From: Paenibacillus contaminans
Lineage (GTDB): Bacteria > Bacillota > Bacilli > Paenibacillales > NBRC-103111
NCBI RefSeq assembly: GCF_003285015.1
Contig: NZ_QMFB01000012.1
Location: 124,001 to 188,000 of the forward strand
Direction of reading: 5' to 3'
Length of the DNA: 64,000 nt
Numbering within the stretch: the stretch's first letter is position 1; each line of letters starts with the position of its first letter. Position numbers and translations under genes: made by a program. Below, in pieces: positions 51,287 to 59,790 of this stretch. The notes under the pieces are model-generated. The model did not search any database and was not told the origin of the DNA. It was given only the letters and a program-made list of their open reading frames with translations.

Positions 51287-53029
51287 TCAAGCAGCGAAAC
51301 AGACTTGCTCTTCCAGTGCCTTTACTTCTTGCAGCACATTAACGAGACGATTGCGGTTCTCCATCAAGTTTGGATCTCCGCCTGAAGGAAAAGGGAACAG
51401 CAAGACTAGCTCTTGCAGCTGCTCCGCCATTTGTCGGTAAAGCTGCGCAGCCTCAGTACCAAGAACACGGATGCGTTCGTCCGATGGATCGCCCCCTTGC
51501 CGCCCTTTGCTAATTTCATCAAGGAAATCTGCAGCAAATCGGCGGGCATCCTGCAAAACTGCGAGGCTGTAGGCATTACCGTTCGGCTCGATATTGCCGC
51601 TGTGAAAAGCTTCCATCCATACATCATAAGCGCGCAATCCCCGTTCCCCACGATCGGTCGCTGCCTCTCTCCCATGGTAGTGATCGAGAATCATCGCCAG
51701 CGCATCCCGAAGCATGGAACGTTGGTCCTTCTCAGTCCGTTCTTCCAGAGCCAGTATGAACAGATCCTCCAACGTACCTCGCCCGAGATGATCGTAAGGA
51801 AGCTTGTCATCCTGTACGCATTCCATTGCCGTCAACATCCGCCGCTCATCATCATAGCCGTAGATGACTCCGAATTCGGGAATGAACAAATCCCAGGACA
51901 AAACCGGAATGCCTCTGTCAATGGAGCGGTGAATCAGATCCAGGGCAGCGGGCAGCTCCTCTTGGATCAGCCTCTTCTCTTTTGCCGGCGCCTCAAGCAA
52001 TGACGGGTCAATCAAGTTGATATTATCTCCGGGCACATCGCGCTTGTTCTTAGTCTCCACGATACGGCAGCTCCACCCGATGTTTGTCAAACCGCGAGGC
52101 AAAATATCCCGAAACGGGTACATCGTCGGCCCTGCAATGTGGACATCGTGATGGCAAATGGTGATACGAAAAGCTTGCCCGGTAAGGCCCATTACCATCG
52201 GCAATGACAGCTTCCGATCGGTAAAACTCAACATGCGATACAAGGCCCAGCCCGCCGATGTCCATGTTCCGGGTGAATGAAATGCAGCCGTTTTCGTCAA
52301 AAGGTTTGTTTTCAAAGCTCCCAAATCCTTTCGTTCCATCATGTATTGGTCGACTACGATACGGATTCGCTCCTTAGCGACTTTTTTCCGGGAACGGGAC
52401 AAGATTTGATAGACGTTGGCGGGAGATAAGCTGAACAACTTTGCGATTTCCTGCGGCGATAAATGATCGAAAAAATGAGACTCGAAAATTTGCCTCTCGC
52501 GCTTAGTTAAGCAGCTGAGCATGCTTGTGATCATTTCATGCAGTTGTCGGCGTATGAAGCGCTCTTCCGGATTTGCAGCAGTATTTGCATTTTCGGCAAA
52601 TGAACGCGAGACGCGGTGAAGGATATCGTCCAAGTTTGACCAGACGGAGCCTCCCGAATCTCTTTGTTCTCCGTTATGTTGCAGTACCGAGAAAGGCATT
52701 TCCTTCACAACTGCATTGCTCCTTAATCGGGTATACGCTTGATTACGGACGATCCTGTGAAGCCAAGGCAGAAAACGCGCAACATCAACTAACGTCCCAA
52801 GGTGCAAAAAAGCGCGGATCAAAGCGTCCTGCACGATATCTTCCGCTAGGAAAGGCTCCTGCGTTAACACCTGCGCATAACCATACATTTGCCTCCGATG
52901 ACGTCGGATCAATTCGCCGAAGGCCTCCCAGTCGCCGGTCTGAGCTCGCTGCACAAGAATGCTGTCTTCAAGCTCTTCAAAATTATGCTCCGTCTCCACA
53001 TTTGTCAGCTCTGCATCGTTAGTCCACAT
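51287..53029 (-). CDS. ECF-type sigma factor fused to a large C-terminal domain
   Basis: About 580 residues. Sigma region 2 (about 25-95: VQRAQTGDWEAFGELIRRHRRQMYGYAQ, AEDIVQDALIRAFLHLG) and region 4 (about 165-215: LTKRERQIFESHFFDHLSPQEIAKLFSLSPANVYQILSRSRKKV) are complete. A further 360 residues contain GRIVYGYDD-like FGVIYGYDDERRMLTAME and NAYSLAVLQDARRFAADFL, reminiscent of BtrH/C39-like peptidase-fold domains. ECF factors are usually about 180-200 residues, so the tail may be a built-in sensor. The start is ATG 53029 with GGGA upstream; GTG 53053 is possible. No anti-sigma gene is adjacent. Confidence 0.8.
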   Translation of the reverse strand: MWTNDAELTNVETEHNFEELEDSILVQRAQTGDWEAFGELIRRHRRQMYGYAQVLTQEPFLAEDIVQDALIRAFLHLGTLVDVARFLPWLHRIVRNQAYTRLRSNAVVKEMPFSVLQHNGEQRDSGGSVWSNLDDILHRVSRSFAENANTAANPEERFIRRQLHEMITSMLSCLTKRERQIFESHFFDHLSPQEIAKLFSLSPANVYQILSRSRKKVAKERIRIVVDQYMMERKDLGALKTNLLTKTAAFHSPGTWTSAGWALYRMLSFTDRKLSLPMVMGLTGQAFRITICHHDVHIAGPTMYPFRDILPRGLTNIGWSCRIVETKNKRDVPGDNINLIDPSLLEAPAKEKRLIQEELPAALDLIHRSIDRGIPVLSWDLFIPEFGVIYGYDDERRMLTAMECVQDDKLPYDHLGRGTLEDLFILALEERTEKDQRSMLRDALAMILDHYHGREAATDRGERGLRAYDVWMEAFHSGNIEPNGNAYSLAVLQDARRFAADFLDEISKGRQGGDPSDERIRVLGTEAAQLYRQMAEQLQELVLLFPFPSGGDPNLMENRNRLVNVLQEVKALEEQVCFAA

Positions 53030-53109
53030 GATCTCGTTCCCGATGAAAATCACCCCGCAAATGCATCGACCTATATTACTGACTCGGAAGAAAAGGCATT
53101 TCTGACAAA

Positions 53110-53676
53110 TTACAAATGATATGGCGAGGCTTTCCCTGCTGCAATATTATCGGGATGAACGTCTGTCGGCTCATAGTCATTCATGCGGAGAAGGATATAC
53201 TCAATTTCTTCTAACGGCATTTTCAATTGTCGGCTGACTTCATAAAGTCCCCTATTGTGCGAAAGAAGCTCCCGTGCTTGATTTATCTTTCCATCCAGCC
53301 AGTTGTTTTCCAGCATCCAATTTTTTATGTTAGCCAAAAAACGATTTTGCGTTTCCGTATCTGCATACTTCTTATATTTCGCAACAGACTCCGACAAATA
53401 ATTATAGAGGAAAATACCTAACGCTTCGCGCTGTTCATTTTTGGACATCCGCTGATATTGCTCAAAGATTATACTCATATCTAACGCTAGCGTATTATCA
53501 TTGCCGTCAAAGCGTCTAAATGTTTTTCGCCCGTAACTTTCAGGTAATACACGCCAAACAAAAACAATATCATACGGAAATTGCCATGTTTCCGCTATTT
53601 CTTCTAACGGTAGCAGTTCATCTCTCAGTTGACCGACACAAGTTCCGAATGTATCCAATAGAAAAGCTAGTTTCAT
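53110..53676 (-). CDS. Hypothetical protein (possible orphan immunity or regulatory protein)
   Basis: A 188-residue soluble, largely helical protein of no recognised family. The start MKLAFLLDTFGTCVGQ could form a beta strand and turn. The C-terminal half reads as a helical bundle (YLSESVAKYKKYADTETQNRFLANIKNWML). AAGGAGG lies 5 bases before ATG 53676. It lies between a sigma factor and a SUKH-like fragment, whose company hints at polymorphic-toxin immunity debris; this is context only. Confidence 0.65.
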   Translation of the reverse strand: MKLAFLLDTFGTCVGQLRDELLPLEEIAETWQFPYDIVFVWRVLPESYGRKTFRRFDGNDNTLALDMSIIFEQYQRMSKNEQREALGIFLYNYLSESVAKYKKYADTETQNRFLANIKNWMLENNWLDGKINQARELLSHNRGLYEVSRQLKMPLEEIEYILLRMNDYEPTDVHPDNIAAGKASPYHL

Positions 53677-53721
53677 TCATGCCTCCTTAGACAATACCGA
53701 GCGGGACCTGCGTAATTATTT

Positions 53722-54084
53722 TCAAACAAAATAGAAATCCTTAAACTGTCCCGAAATACCGTTTTTCCCCGGATCCAAGTCCAGAATCAGACGAGAGGAT
53801 GCTTCATAATCCGTAAAAGGAATCCATTTGTTACTCCATATCAGCGGCTTGATTCGATCTTCTTCGATCCCTTCCGCCTCTTCTTCGTCCTCAAACAGTT
53901 CATTCATCACGGACCATGTTCCGATGATATCCGGAATTGACAAAAAGGAATTGAACCCGATAAAAGGCACTTCCTCTTGTTGCCCGTTCCATATAGACAA
54001 ATGATTGCGAAAATGACTCGGTAATTGTACGTTTACGTCCTTGGCCATTCCCGGTTCACCGCCGCTCCTCATAATCTTCATCAT
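53722..54084 (-). pseudogene. SMI1/KNR4 (SUKH) family immunity-like fragment
   Basis: A 120-codon frame carrying the SUKH core: LPSHFRNHLSIWNGQQEEVPFIGF, then IWSNKWIPFTDYEASSRLILDLDPGKNGISGQ. Intact SUKH proteins have an N-terminal helix pair before LPxDF and about 30-50 residues after GxxGQ. Both are missing here: the chain ends FKDFYFV, and the first 13 residues look out of family. A second frame nearby starts MEITDI and stops at once, suggesting a frameshift. It is probably a decayed immunity gene. Confidence 0.55.
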
Positions 54085-54844
54085 ATGTCTGTTATTTCCA
54101 TTATAGTGATCGCTTGTCCCGAGTCTACCGACTTTTCACCTGACTTTGGGCCGTTTACTTACTGCAGGGTTCCGATTACCGGGGCTGTCGGCGAAAAGTC
54201 CTCTGCAAATCGATTTGACCAAAAACAAAATAACAACCATCGACGACATTGAAAGTCGGCCCAAAATCAAATATACTCACCGACCGAAAAATTTGTCATA
54301 TAATGTTACGAGTTTTTTTAAAATTTTTTATTGATATCTATAGTGTTTATGATATTATGAGATTGGTTATTGGAAAGCTGTTATTCAAAATATACGGAGT
54401 CTTTCCAAGCAGATAATTTTTGACCACATCCACTTAGGAAGTTAAGGCCATACGGACAGCCGGGTCAAATGCCGACTGGCAACTTTGGTTGCCTTATTGA
54501 TTGAGCGATCAGCTCAAATTTTATAAGTTTGGTTTCTTAACGACCAGTGCATTGCATCGCACATTAACTTGTGAAACGATCAATAAGAGTGGTAAAAGTG
54601 ATTATTTGCTATATAGACTCTGATTCGTTCGATATATTTTGAATATTAAAGAGCTTCCTCAAAAAAGCTATGTTCCGGGCAACGGGGACATTTTAATATT
54701 TCATAATTATATCTAAACAAGTGTAGTACGCGATTATGCGTTTTTGCCACTTGTTTTTTTGTGCGTAAAAAACGACGGCAATCATCTGGACAGAACGAAC
54801 ATGGCAAGAATCAGGAAAAAATAACGAGGCAAGGGGATTGAGAA
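54085..54844 (+). other. 760-bp AT-rich leader/intergenic region
   Basis: No gene is supported. It contains a GGAAAG/CTTTCC dyad (about 54373-54407), a tight GGCAAC-TTTG-GTTGCC hairpin (54478-54493) and a full intrinsic terminator at 54715-54760, all pointing toward the polyamine operon. The region is long enough for a regulatory leader RNA. I could not match it to a known riboswitch class. Confidence 0.5.
54715..54760 (+). terminator. Leader terminator / attenuator upstream of the carboxyspermidine operon
   Basis: AAACAAGTG pairs with CACTTGTTT around a 24-base loop that holds its own ACGC/GCGT hairpin, followed by TTTT. It ends 84 bases before the first gene and is oriented with it. ACTTGT at 54567-54572 could pair with its 5' arm as an antiterminator. 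Confidence 0.6.
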
Positions 54845-56092
54845 ATGGGAAAAGCACTAATCATTGGTTGTGGTGGAGTGGCATCGGTAGCCATCCACAA
54901 ATGCGTACAAAATCACGAGGTTTTTGAAGAAATTTGTATCGCAAGCCGCACCAAATCCAAATGCGACGCATTGAAAGCAAAGCTGGACGGCGGCAAAGTG
55001 AAAATTACGACAGCGCAAGTAGATGCCGACAACGTGGAAGATCTTGTCGAATTGATTCTGGAGGTAAAACCGGATATCGTCATGAACCTGGCGCTGCCTT
55101 ACCAGGATTTGACAATCATGGACGCCTGCCTGATAACGAAAACCCACTATATGGATACCGCCAACTACGAGCCTGAAGATACCGCGAAGTTTGAATACAA
55201 ATGGCAGTGGGAATACCGCGAGCGTTTCGAGAAAGCCGGCATTACCGCACTTCTCGGCAGCGGATTCGATCCGGGCGTAACGGGCGTATTCTCCGCTTAT
55301 GCACTCAAGCATTACTTCGACGAGATTGAATATATCGACATCCTGGATTGCAACGGCGGGGATCATGGGTACCCGTTCGCGACGAACTTCAATCCGGAGA
55401 TCAATATTCGCGAAGTATCCGCCAACGGCAGATACTGGGAGAACGGCGAATGGATCGAGACCACGCCTATGGAAATCAAACGTGTTTACGACTTCGCCGA
55501 AGTTGGCCAGAAGGACATGTATTTGCTTTACCATGAAGAACTCGAATCCCTTGCGCTCAATATGCCGGGACTGAAACGTATCCGTTTCTTCATGACATTC
55601 GGCCAAAGCTACCTGACTCACCTTCGGGCGCTGGAGAACGTCGGCATGACATCGATCGAGCCGATCGAATTCGAAGGAAAGAAAATCATTCCTCTCCAAT
55701 TCTTAAAAGCCGTATTGCCTGATCCGGCATCGCTGGGGCCGCGCACCGTCGGCAAAACGAACATCGGCTGCATTATCCAAGGTAAAAAAGACGGCGAATA
55801 TAAGTCGTACTACGTATACAATGTTTGCGATCACCAAGAGTGCTACAAAGAAGTGGGCTCTCAAGCGATCTCTTATACAACCGGCGTTCCTGCCATGATC
55901 GGCGCAGCGATGATTCTGACAGGCAAATGGAACAAACCGGGCGTATACAATATCGAAGAATTCGATCCGGATCCGTTCATGGAAGAGTTGAACAAATGGG
56001 GACTTCCATGGGTAGAAGACTTTAATCCCGTTCTGGTTGATGACGGAGAGGAATCGCTCAACACTGTCAAACAACCGGCTATGGTTCGTTAA
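54845..56092 (+). CDS. Carboxynorspermidine/carboxyspermidine synthase (saccharopine dehydrogenase family)
   Basis: A 415-residue NADPH-dependent reductase. The Rossmann motif KALIIGCGGVASVAIHKC (residues 3-20) and the MDTANYEPED, GSGFDPGVTGVFSAYALKHYFDEIEYIDILDCNGGDHGYPFATNFNPE segments are typical of carboxy(nor)spermidine dehydrogenase rather than lysine saccharopine enzymes. It condenses aspartate semialdehyde with putrescine or diaminopropane. The decarboxylase gene starts 1 bp after its stop, confirming the pathway. GGGGATTGAGAA precedes ATG 54845. Confidence 0.88.
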   Translation: MGKALIIGCGGVASVAIHKCVQNHEVFEEICIASRTKSKCDALKAKLDGGKVKITTAQVDADNVEDLVELILEVKPDIVMNLALPYQDLTIMDACLITKTHYMDTANYEPEDTAKFEYKWQWEYRERFEKAGITALLGSGFDPGVTGVFSAYALKHYFDEIEYIDILDCNGGDHGYPFATNFNPEINIREVSANGRYWENGEWIETTPMEIKRVYDFAEVGQKDMYLLYHEELESLALNMPGLKRIRFFMTFGQSYLTHLRALENVGMTSIEPIEFEGKKIIPLQFLKAVLPDPASLGPRTVGKTNIGCIIQGKKDGEYKSYYVYNVCDHQECYKEVGSQAISYTTGVPAMIGAAMILTGKWNKPGVYNIEEFDPDPFMEELNKWGLPWVEDFNPVLVDDGEESLNTVKQPAMVR

Positions 56093-56093
56093 G

Positions 56094-57221
56094 ATGCGGT
56101 TCGAGGAACTGCCTACACCTTGTTTTGTCGTCGATGAGGCGCTCATCGAGAAAAATCTTAAAATCCTGAGCGGCGTCATGCAGCGTACGGGAGCTAAGAT
56201 TATTTTGGCCCAAAAAGCATTTTCCATGACAACCCTGTACCCCCTCATTGGCGAATACTTGAACGGCACGACCGCAAGCGGCTTATTTGAAGCGCGATTA
56301 GGCTACGAAGCAATGGGCAAAGAGAATCATGTCTTTGCCCCTGCATATCGGGAAGACGAGATCGATGAGATCCTCTCCATTTGCGATCACATTATCTTCA
56401 ATTCCTTCTCGCAGCTGGAGAAGTTCAAGGATAGGGCTCTTCGCGCCGGCCGGAAGGTCGGTTTGCGCATCAACCCGGAGTGCTCGACCCAGGTTGGGCA
56501 TGAGATCTACGACCCGTGTACGCCAGGCTCCAGATTCGGGGCCAAACGGGAAGATTTCCGCCCGGAGTTGCTTGACGGCGTATCCGGACTGCACTTCCAT
56601 ACCCTCTGCCAGCAAAACTCCGACGATTTGGAGACCACGCTGCGGGCGGTCGAAGAAAATTTCGGAGAGTGGCTGCCGCGAATGGAATGGATCAATTTCG
56701 GCGGCGGCCATCATATCACGAGAGACGACTATGATCTCTCCACGCTTGAAGCTTGCATCAAAAGAATGCAGGAGCAATACGACCTAAAGGTTTATTTGGA
56801 GCCAGGGGAAGCCGTCGCGCTCAACGCAGGCTACTTAGTCGCATCCGTGCTCGACCTTCATAAGAATGGGATCGACATTGCGATTCTGGACACATCCGCA
56901 ACTTGTCATATGCCGGACGTATTGGAGATGCCGTATCGTCCCCCGCTGTTTGGGTCTGGAGAGTCCGGAGAGAAGCCGTTTACCTATCGGCTTACGGGCC
57001 AAACCTGCCTGACGGGAGACGTGATCGGCGATTATTCGTTCGATCAACCCTTAAAGTGCGGCGATCGGCTCGTGTTCGGAGATATGGCGATTTATTCGAT
57101 GGTGAAGACCAATACCTTCAACGGCACGCCGCTTCCGGCCATTGCCGTTCAAGACAAAGACGGCGATTGCCGAGTCGTGCGCGAATTCGGCTATCAAGAT
57201 TTTAAGATGCGGCTCGCGTAA
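56094..57221 (+). CDS. nspC: Carboxynorspermidine decarboxylase
   Basis: A 375-residue PLP enzyme of the alanine-racemase fold. The PLP lysine is Lys41 in ILAQKAFSM. GLHFHTLCQQ, GGGHHITRDD and LEPGEAVALNAGY form the cofactor phosphate and substrate sites, and C-terminal DTSATCHMPDVLEMPYRPPL is characteristic of NspC. It decarboxylates carboxyspermidine or carboxynorspermidine to the polyamine, an alternative to the S-adenosylmethionine route. The start at 56094 has no strong RBS and should depend on coupling to the preceding stop. Confidence 0.92.
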   Translation: MRFEELPTPCFVVDEALIEKNLKILSGVMQRTGAKIILAQKAFSMTTLYPLIGEYLNGTTASGLFEARLGYEAMGKENHVFAPAYREDEIDEILSICDHIIFNSFSQLEKFKDRALRAGRKVGLRINPECSTQVGHEIYDPCTPGSRFGAKREDFRPELLDGVSGLHFHTLCQQNSDDLETTLRAVEENFGEWLPRMEWINFGGGHHITRDDYDLSTLEACIKRMQEQYDLKVYLEPGEAVALNAGYLVASVLDLHKNGIDIAILDTSATCHMPDVLEMPYRPPLFGSGESGEKPFTYRLTGQTCLTGDVIGDYSFDQPLKCGDRLVFGDMAIYSMVKTNTFNGTPLPAIAVQDKDGDCRVVREFGYQDFKMRLA

Positions 57222-57239
57222 AAGCGTTTTTCTTCTGAC

Positions 57240-57335
57240 AAGGATAAACGGCTTCGCCGTGTTTAAGGACAGAGGCGCGTTTATCGGTGAAATATCAGGC
57301 TTAAGTAATTGTGAAACATATACGCTGATATTAGA
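57240..57335 (+). repeat. Dispersed intergenic structured repeat, copy B
   Basis: AAGGATAAACGGCTTCGCCG opens the copy. ACGGC/GCCGT forms a tight hairpin, and the outer TAAACG pairs with CGTTTA at about 57278-57283. The 3' part has diverged from copies A and C (TATCGGTGAAATATCAGG). It lies between nspC and its terminator. Confidence 0.6.
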
Positions 57336-57339
57336 ACTA

Positions 57340-57370
57340 AAAACCCCTGAGACAAGGTCTCAGGGGTTTT
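57340..57370. terminator. Bidirectional intrinsic terminator
   Basis: AAAACCCCTGAGAC pairs perfectly with GTCTCAGGGGTTTT around AAG. It serves the polyamine operon and the convergent SLH gene. Confidence 0.9.
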
Positions 57371-57408
57371 CCTATTTTCTTTTATCACACGCTCACCGAT
57401 ACACCACA

Positions 57409-59472
57409 CTAGGTAACAGGAATATACGCAACTACATTCGAGCGGATTTGGTCGCCCAACGTTTGATCATGGACTACAATGGCCATATAAAGTCCGGTAT
57501 TCGCGGTAAACGTACCTTGAATGATTACCGTACCGTTTACGGAATTATACGTTCCGAGCCCGCCCTGATTAATAATATAATCAGCCGGTGGTGGGTTAAT
57601 ACCTGCAAACTGATCCGTTGTCAAATAGTAGCATTCGTACTCGCTTCCGCTGTAATCCGGTGAGACTGTAATCGAATTGGCGTCTACGACAGGCGTGCCT
57701 AAGCTCGTAAACGTGTCGATGATCGAATCCATTCGATAAAAGGTGAAATCCGCGACTTCACTATCCAACGTTTCCTTAGATCCGACTACATAGAGCCGAT
57801 AGGTCTTATTGGAAAGCAAGTTTTCAGAGATGCTGATAAGGGATCCGTCTAACGCCTTATCGACTATTCCATGCTGAAGCGCTGGTTCTCCCGTTGCATC
57901 TTGTCCGGATTTGATCTGAGCAGCGCTTGGAGAATCAGAAGAACCGATCTCGGTAAGAATGTAATATAGAGTGTCAAATGATTCTACATTCACGCTTGCA
58001 TGAATCGTATCGCCTGTAATTTCCATACTTCTACTTGTGCCAAAAGCATCAAAAGTAATCGTAGGCACGACTTGCTGCTCAGCTAACGTCTGAAAACGTG
58101 CTGAAGAGATCTTAGATGTCTTACCATTGGCAAGCTCATAGGCATACAACACATAGGAAGTACCGGCAGCTAATCCGCTCAATTCCAGGCTCGCCTTCGT
58201 TCCGTCCAATTCGACCGAACCATAAGCGATAGCATTCGCCCCTAATTTGATCTCGTCCAAGTTAGGAACTGTGGAATCGGTGGGCAGCACAGCGTAATAC
58301 ACGGTCCCGGTTACCGATCCCGTTACCGGGTAAGACGCCGTCGTTTGCGTGATTGTTCCGTTCACGACATCGATTGTCAGAGTCACATCAGGCACTGGAG
58401 TTGGTGTTGGTGTTGGTGTTGGTGTTGGTGTTGGTGTTGGTGTTGGTGTTGGTGTTGGTGTTGATGGCGTTGTCGATGGCGTATATGTGACCACTTGCGG
58501 CGTCACCGGGGGCTCCGTTACCTTAACCGGTATTGACTTACTCTCCTCATTTTTCACCTCATTACCGAATATTGTCTTCAAGCCGTTTACTACGATAACC
58601 GGTGTCTTGGATGCATCGAGTTTAAAGCCTTCGTGCAACTTGATAAAAATCGTCTTCTTGTCCTCGGACAGCACATAACTGTCCAGCTTCGGGTCAAGCT
58701 GTACACCGTTAATCGTAATTTTGGACAAATCAACGGAATCCGCAGCGACCCCTACCGTCAGCGTCAGCTCAAGCTTGTTACCTGCTTTGAAGTCCGCTCC
58801 GGACACCTCAAGAGGCCCAGTAGCTTCGAGGTTTTTGGCGCTTTGATAGGATCCCGTAACAAGCAACCCACGACGCGCATTATCTGTGCCGCCGAATGTA
58901 CCGTCCGAATCATTCCCTAGCAACTTTTGCTCAAGTGCCAACGCGACATAACCTTTCGCCCAATCGGAGACAGTGCTATCGCTAACACCTGGAGCCGACT
59001 GTGCTTCCGCACTCCGGCCTAATACTCGAACCAGAAATGTAGCTAATTGTTCTTTGGTCACTTTTCCCGAAGGGTCAAATTCTCCGTTGCCTACACCGTC
59101 CGTTATACCCGCTGCCTTGATCGCCTCAATATACGGCAACGCGAAGCCGTTTCCCGGATCATCTGACTTTACGTCACTGAAGGACGATGTCTTCAGATCT
59201 TTATCAACCTTCAGGCCAACAATAAGAGCTGCTACCTTCGCGAATTGCGCTCGATTCATCTCTTCTTTTAACCCAAAATCAGTTTCAGAGGTCCCGTCAA
59301 ATATACCCGCTGAAATCATGGCATCAAACTTTGCCTTCGTAGCTGCGTCCAAATCCTTTAAATCGCTGAAATCGGCCGAAGTCTTCGCCTCGCTCACACC
59401 GCCGCCAATCGATGCAACGGACGTTAAACTTAATGTCAGTGCGGTAACCCATATTATTAACTTTTTGTTCAT
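57409..59472 (-). CDS. SLH-domain surface protein with PT-repeat linker
   Basis: A 687-residue exported protein. The signal peptide (1-27) is followed by three SLH domains (about 33-200: FSDLKDLDAATKAKFDAMISAGIFDG, FSDVKSDDPGNGFALPYIEAIKAAGITDG, VSDWAKGYVALALEQKLLG). An Ig-like module (about 215-320) and a Thr-Pro linker encoded by a hexanucleotide array (about 335-360) follow, then fibronectin-like beta modules to the end. SLH at the N-terminus implies wall anchoring with the C-terminus exposed. ATG 59472 is chosen: the frame extends upstream, but the signal peptide begins here. Confidence 0.85.
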   Translation of the reverse strand: MNKKLIIWVTALTLSLTSVASIGGGVSEAKTSADFSDLKDLDAATKAKFDAMISAGIFDGTSETDFGLKEEMNRAQFAKVAALIVGLKVDKDLKTSSFSDVKSDDPGNGFALPYIEAIKAAGITDGVGNGEFDPSGKVTKEQLATFLVRVLGRSAEAQSAPGVSDSTVSDWAKGYVALALEQKLLGNDSDGTFGGTDNARRGLLVTGSYQSAKNLEATGPLEVSGADFKAGNKLELTLTVGVAADSVDLSKITINGVQLDPKLDSYVLSEDKKTIFIKLHEGFKLDASKTPVIVVNGLKTIFGNEVKNEESKSIPVKVTEPPVTPQVVTYTPSTTPSTPTPTPTPTPTPTPTPTPTPTPVPDVTLTIDVVNGTITQTTASYPVTGSVTGTVYYAVLPTDSTVPNLDEIKLGANAIAYGSVELDGTKASLELSGLAAGTSYVLYAYELANGKTSKISSARFQTLAEQQVVPTITFDAFGTSRSMEITGDTIHASVNVESFDTLYYILTEIGSSDSPSAAQIKSGQDATGEPALQHGIVDKALDGSLISISENLLSNKTYRLYVVGSKETLDSEVADFTFYRMDSIIDTFTSLGTPVVDANSITVSPDYSGSEYECYYLTTDQFAGINPPPADYIINQGGLGTYNSVNGTVIIQGTFTANTGLYMAIVVHDQTLGDQIRSNVVAYIPVT
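58401..58460. repeat. (TTGGTG)10 hexanucleotide microsatellite
   Basis: Ten exact TTGGTG copies encode the Thr-Pro linker on the minus strand. Slippage would change length by two residues per unit without frameshift. Confidence 0.95.
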
Positions 59473-59790
59473 GATCAAACTCAACCTGCCTTCCCAAATT
59501 AAAATACGCCGTGCTCGTTTCAAAAAAATGCCACGCTCCTTTAAAATCTTGCTCTTTGCAAGGTCAGCGATCATCCCCGCGAAGGAACAAGCATCCGCTC
59601 CCCCTTATCCTTCAATTCGTAAAAACATTATCATTTCTTATTTTAATAAGAACTCGAAGCCGTATCTTAATGAAATCTTAATGGATGATCAGAATCCATA
59701 CTGTCATGAATCAGTATTTTTAAATATTCAAATTTTATAGTACTCTTTTAAGAGATTCGTATTTTTGGAAAGAACGGTGGTCGTTCATGT
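59473..59790. promoter_or_regulatory. Divergent promoter region with OmpR-type direct repeat
   Basis: 318 bp between the SLH gene and a two-component operon. TCTTAATG occurs twice (59665-59672 and 59676-59683), 11 bp apart, the spacing at which OmpR/PhoB-type dimers bind. TTCTTATT-TT-AATAAGAA (59635-59652) is a separate inverted repeat. Both probably control the two-component operon, and perhaps the divergent SLH gene. Confidence 0.55.

Noticed and set aside
54400..54500. Known riboswitch classes (TPP, SAM-I, c-di-GMP-I, ykkC/guanidine, preQ1) before the polyamine operon
   Set aside because: None of their conserved cores could be found. Only an AGCCGGGT-like stretch recalls c-di-GMP-I, without the rest of the motif.
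58349..58678. A Val-Gly-rich plus-strand frame
   Set aside because: It is the mirror of the Thr-Pro microsatellite in the SLH gene.
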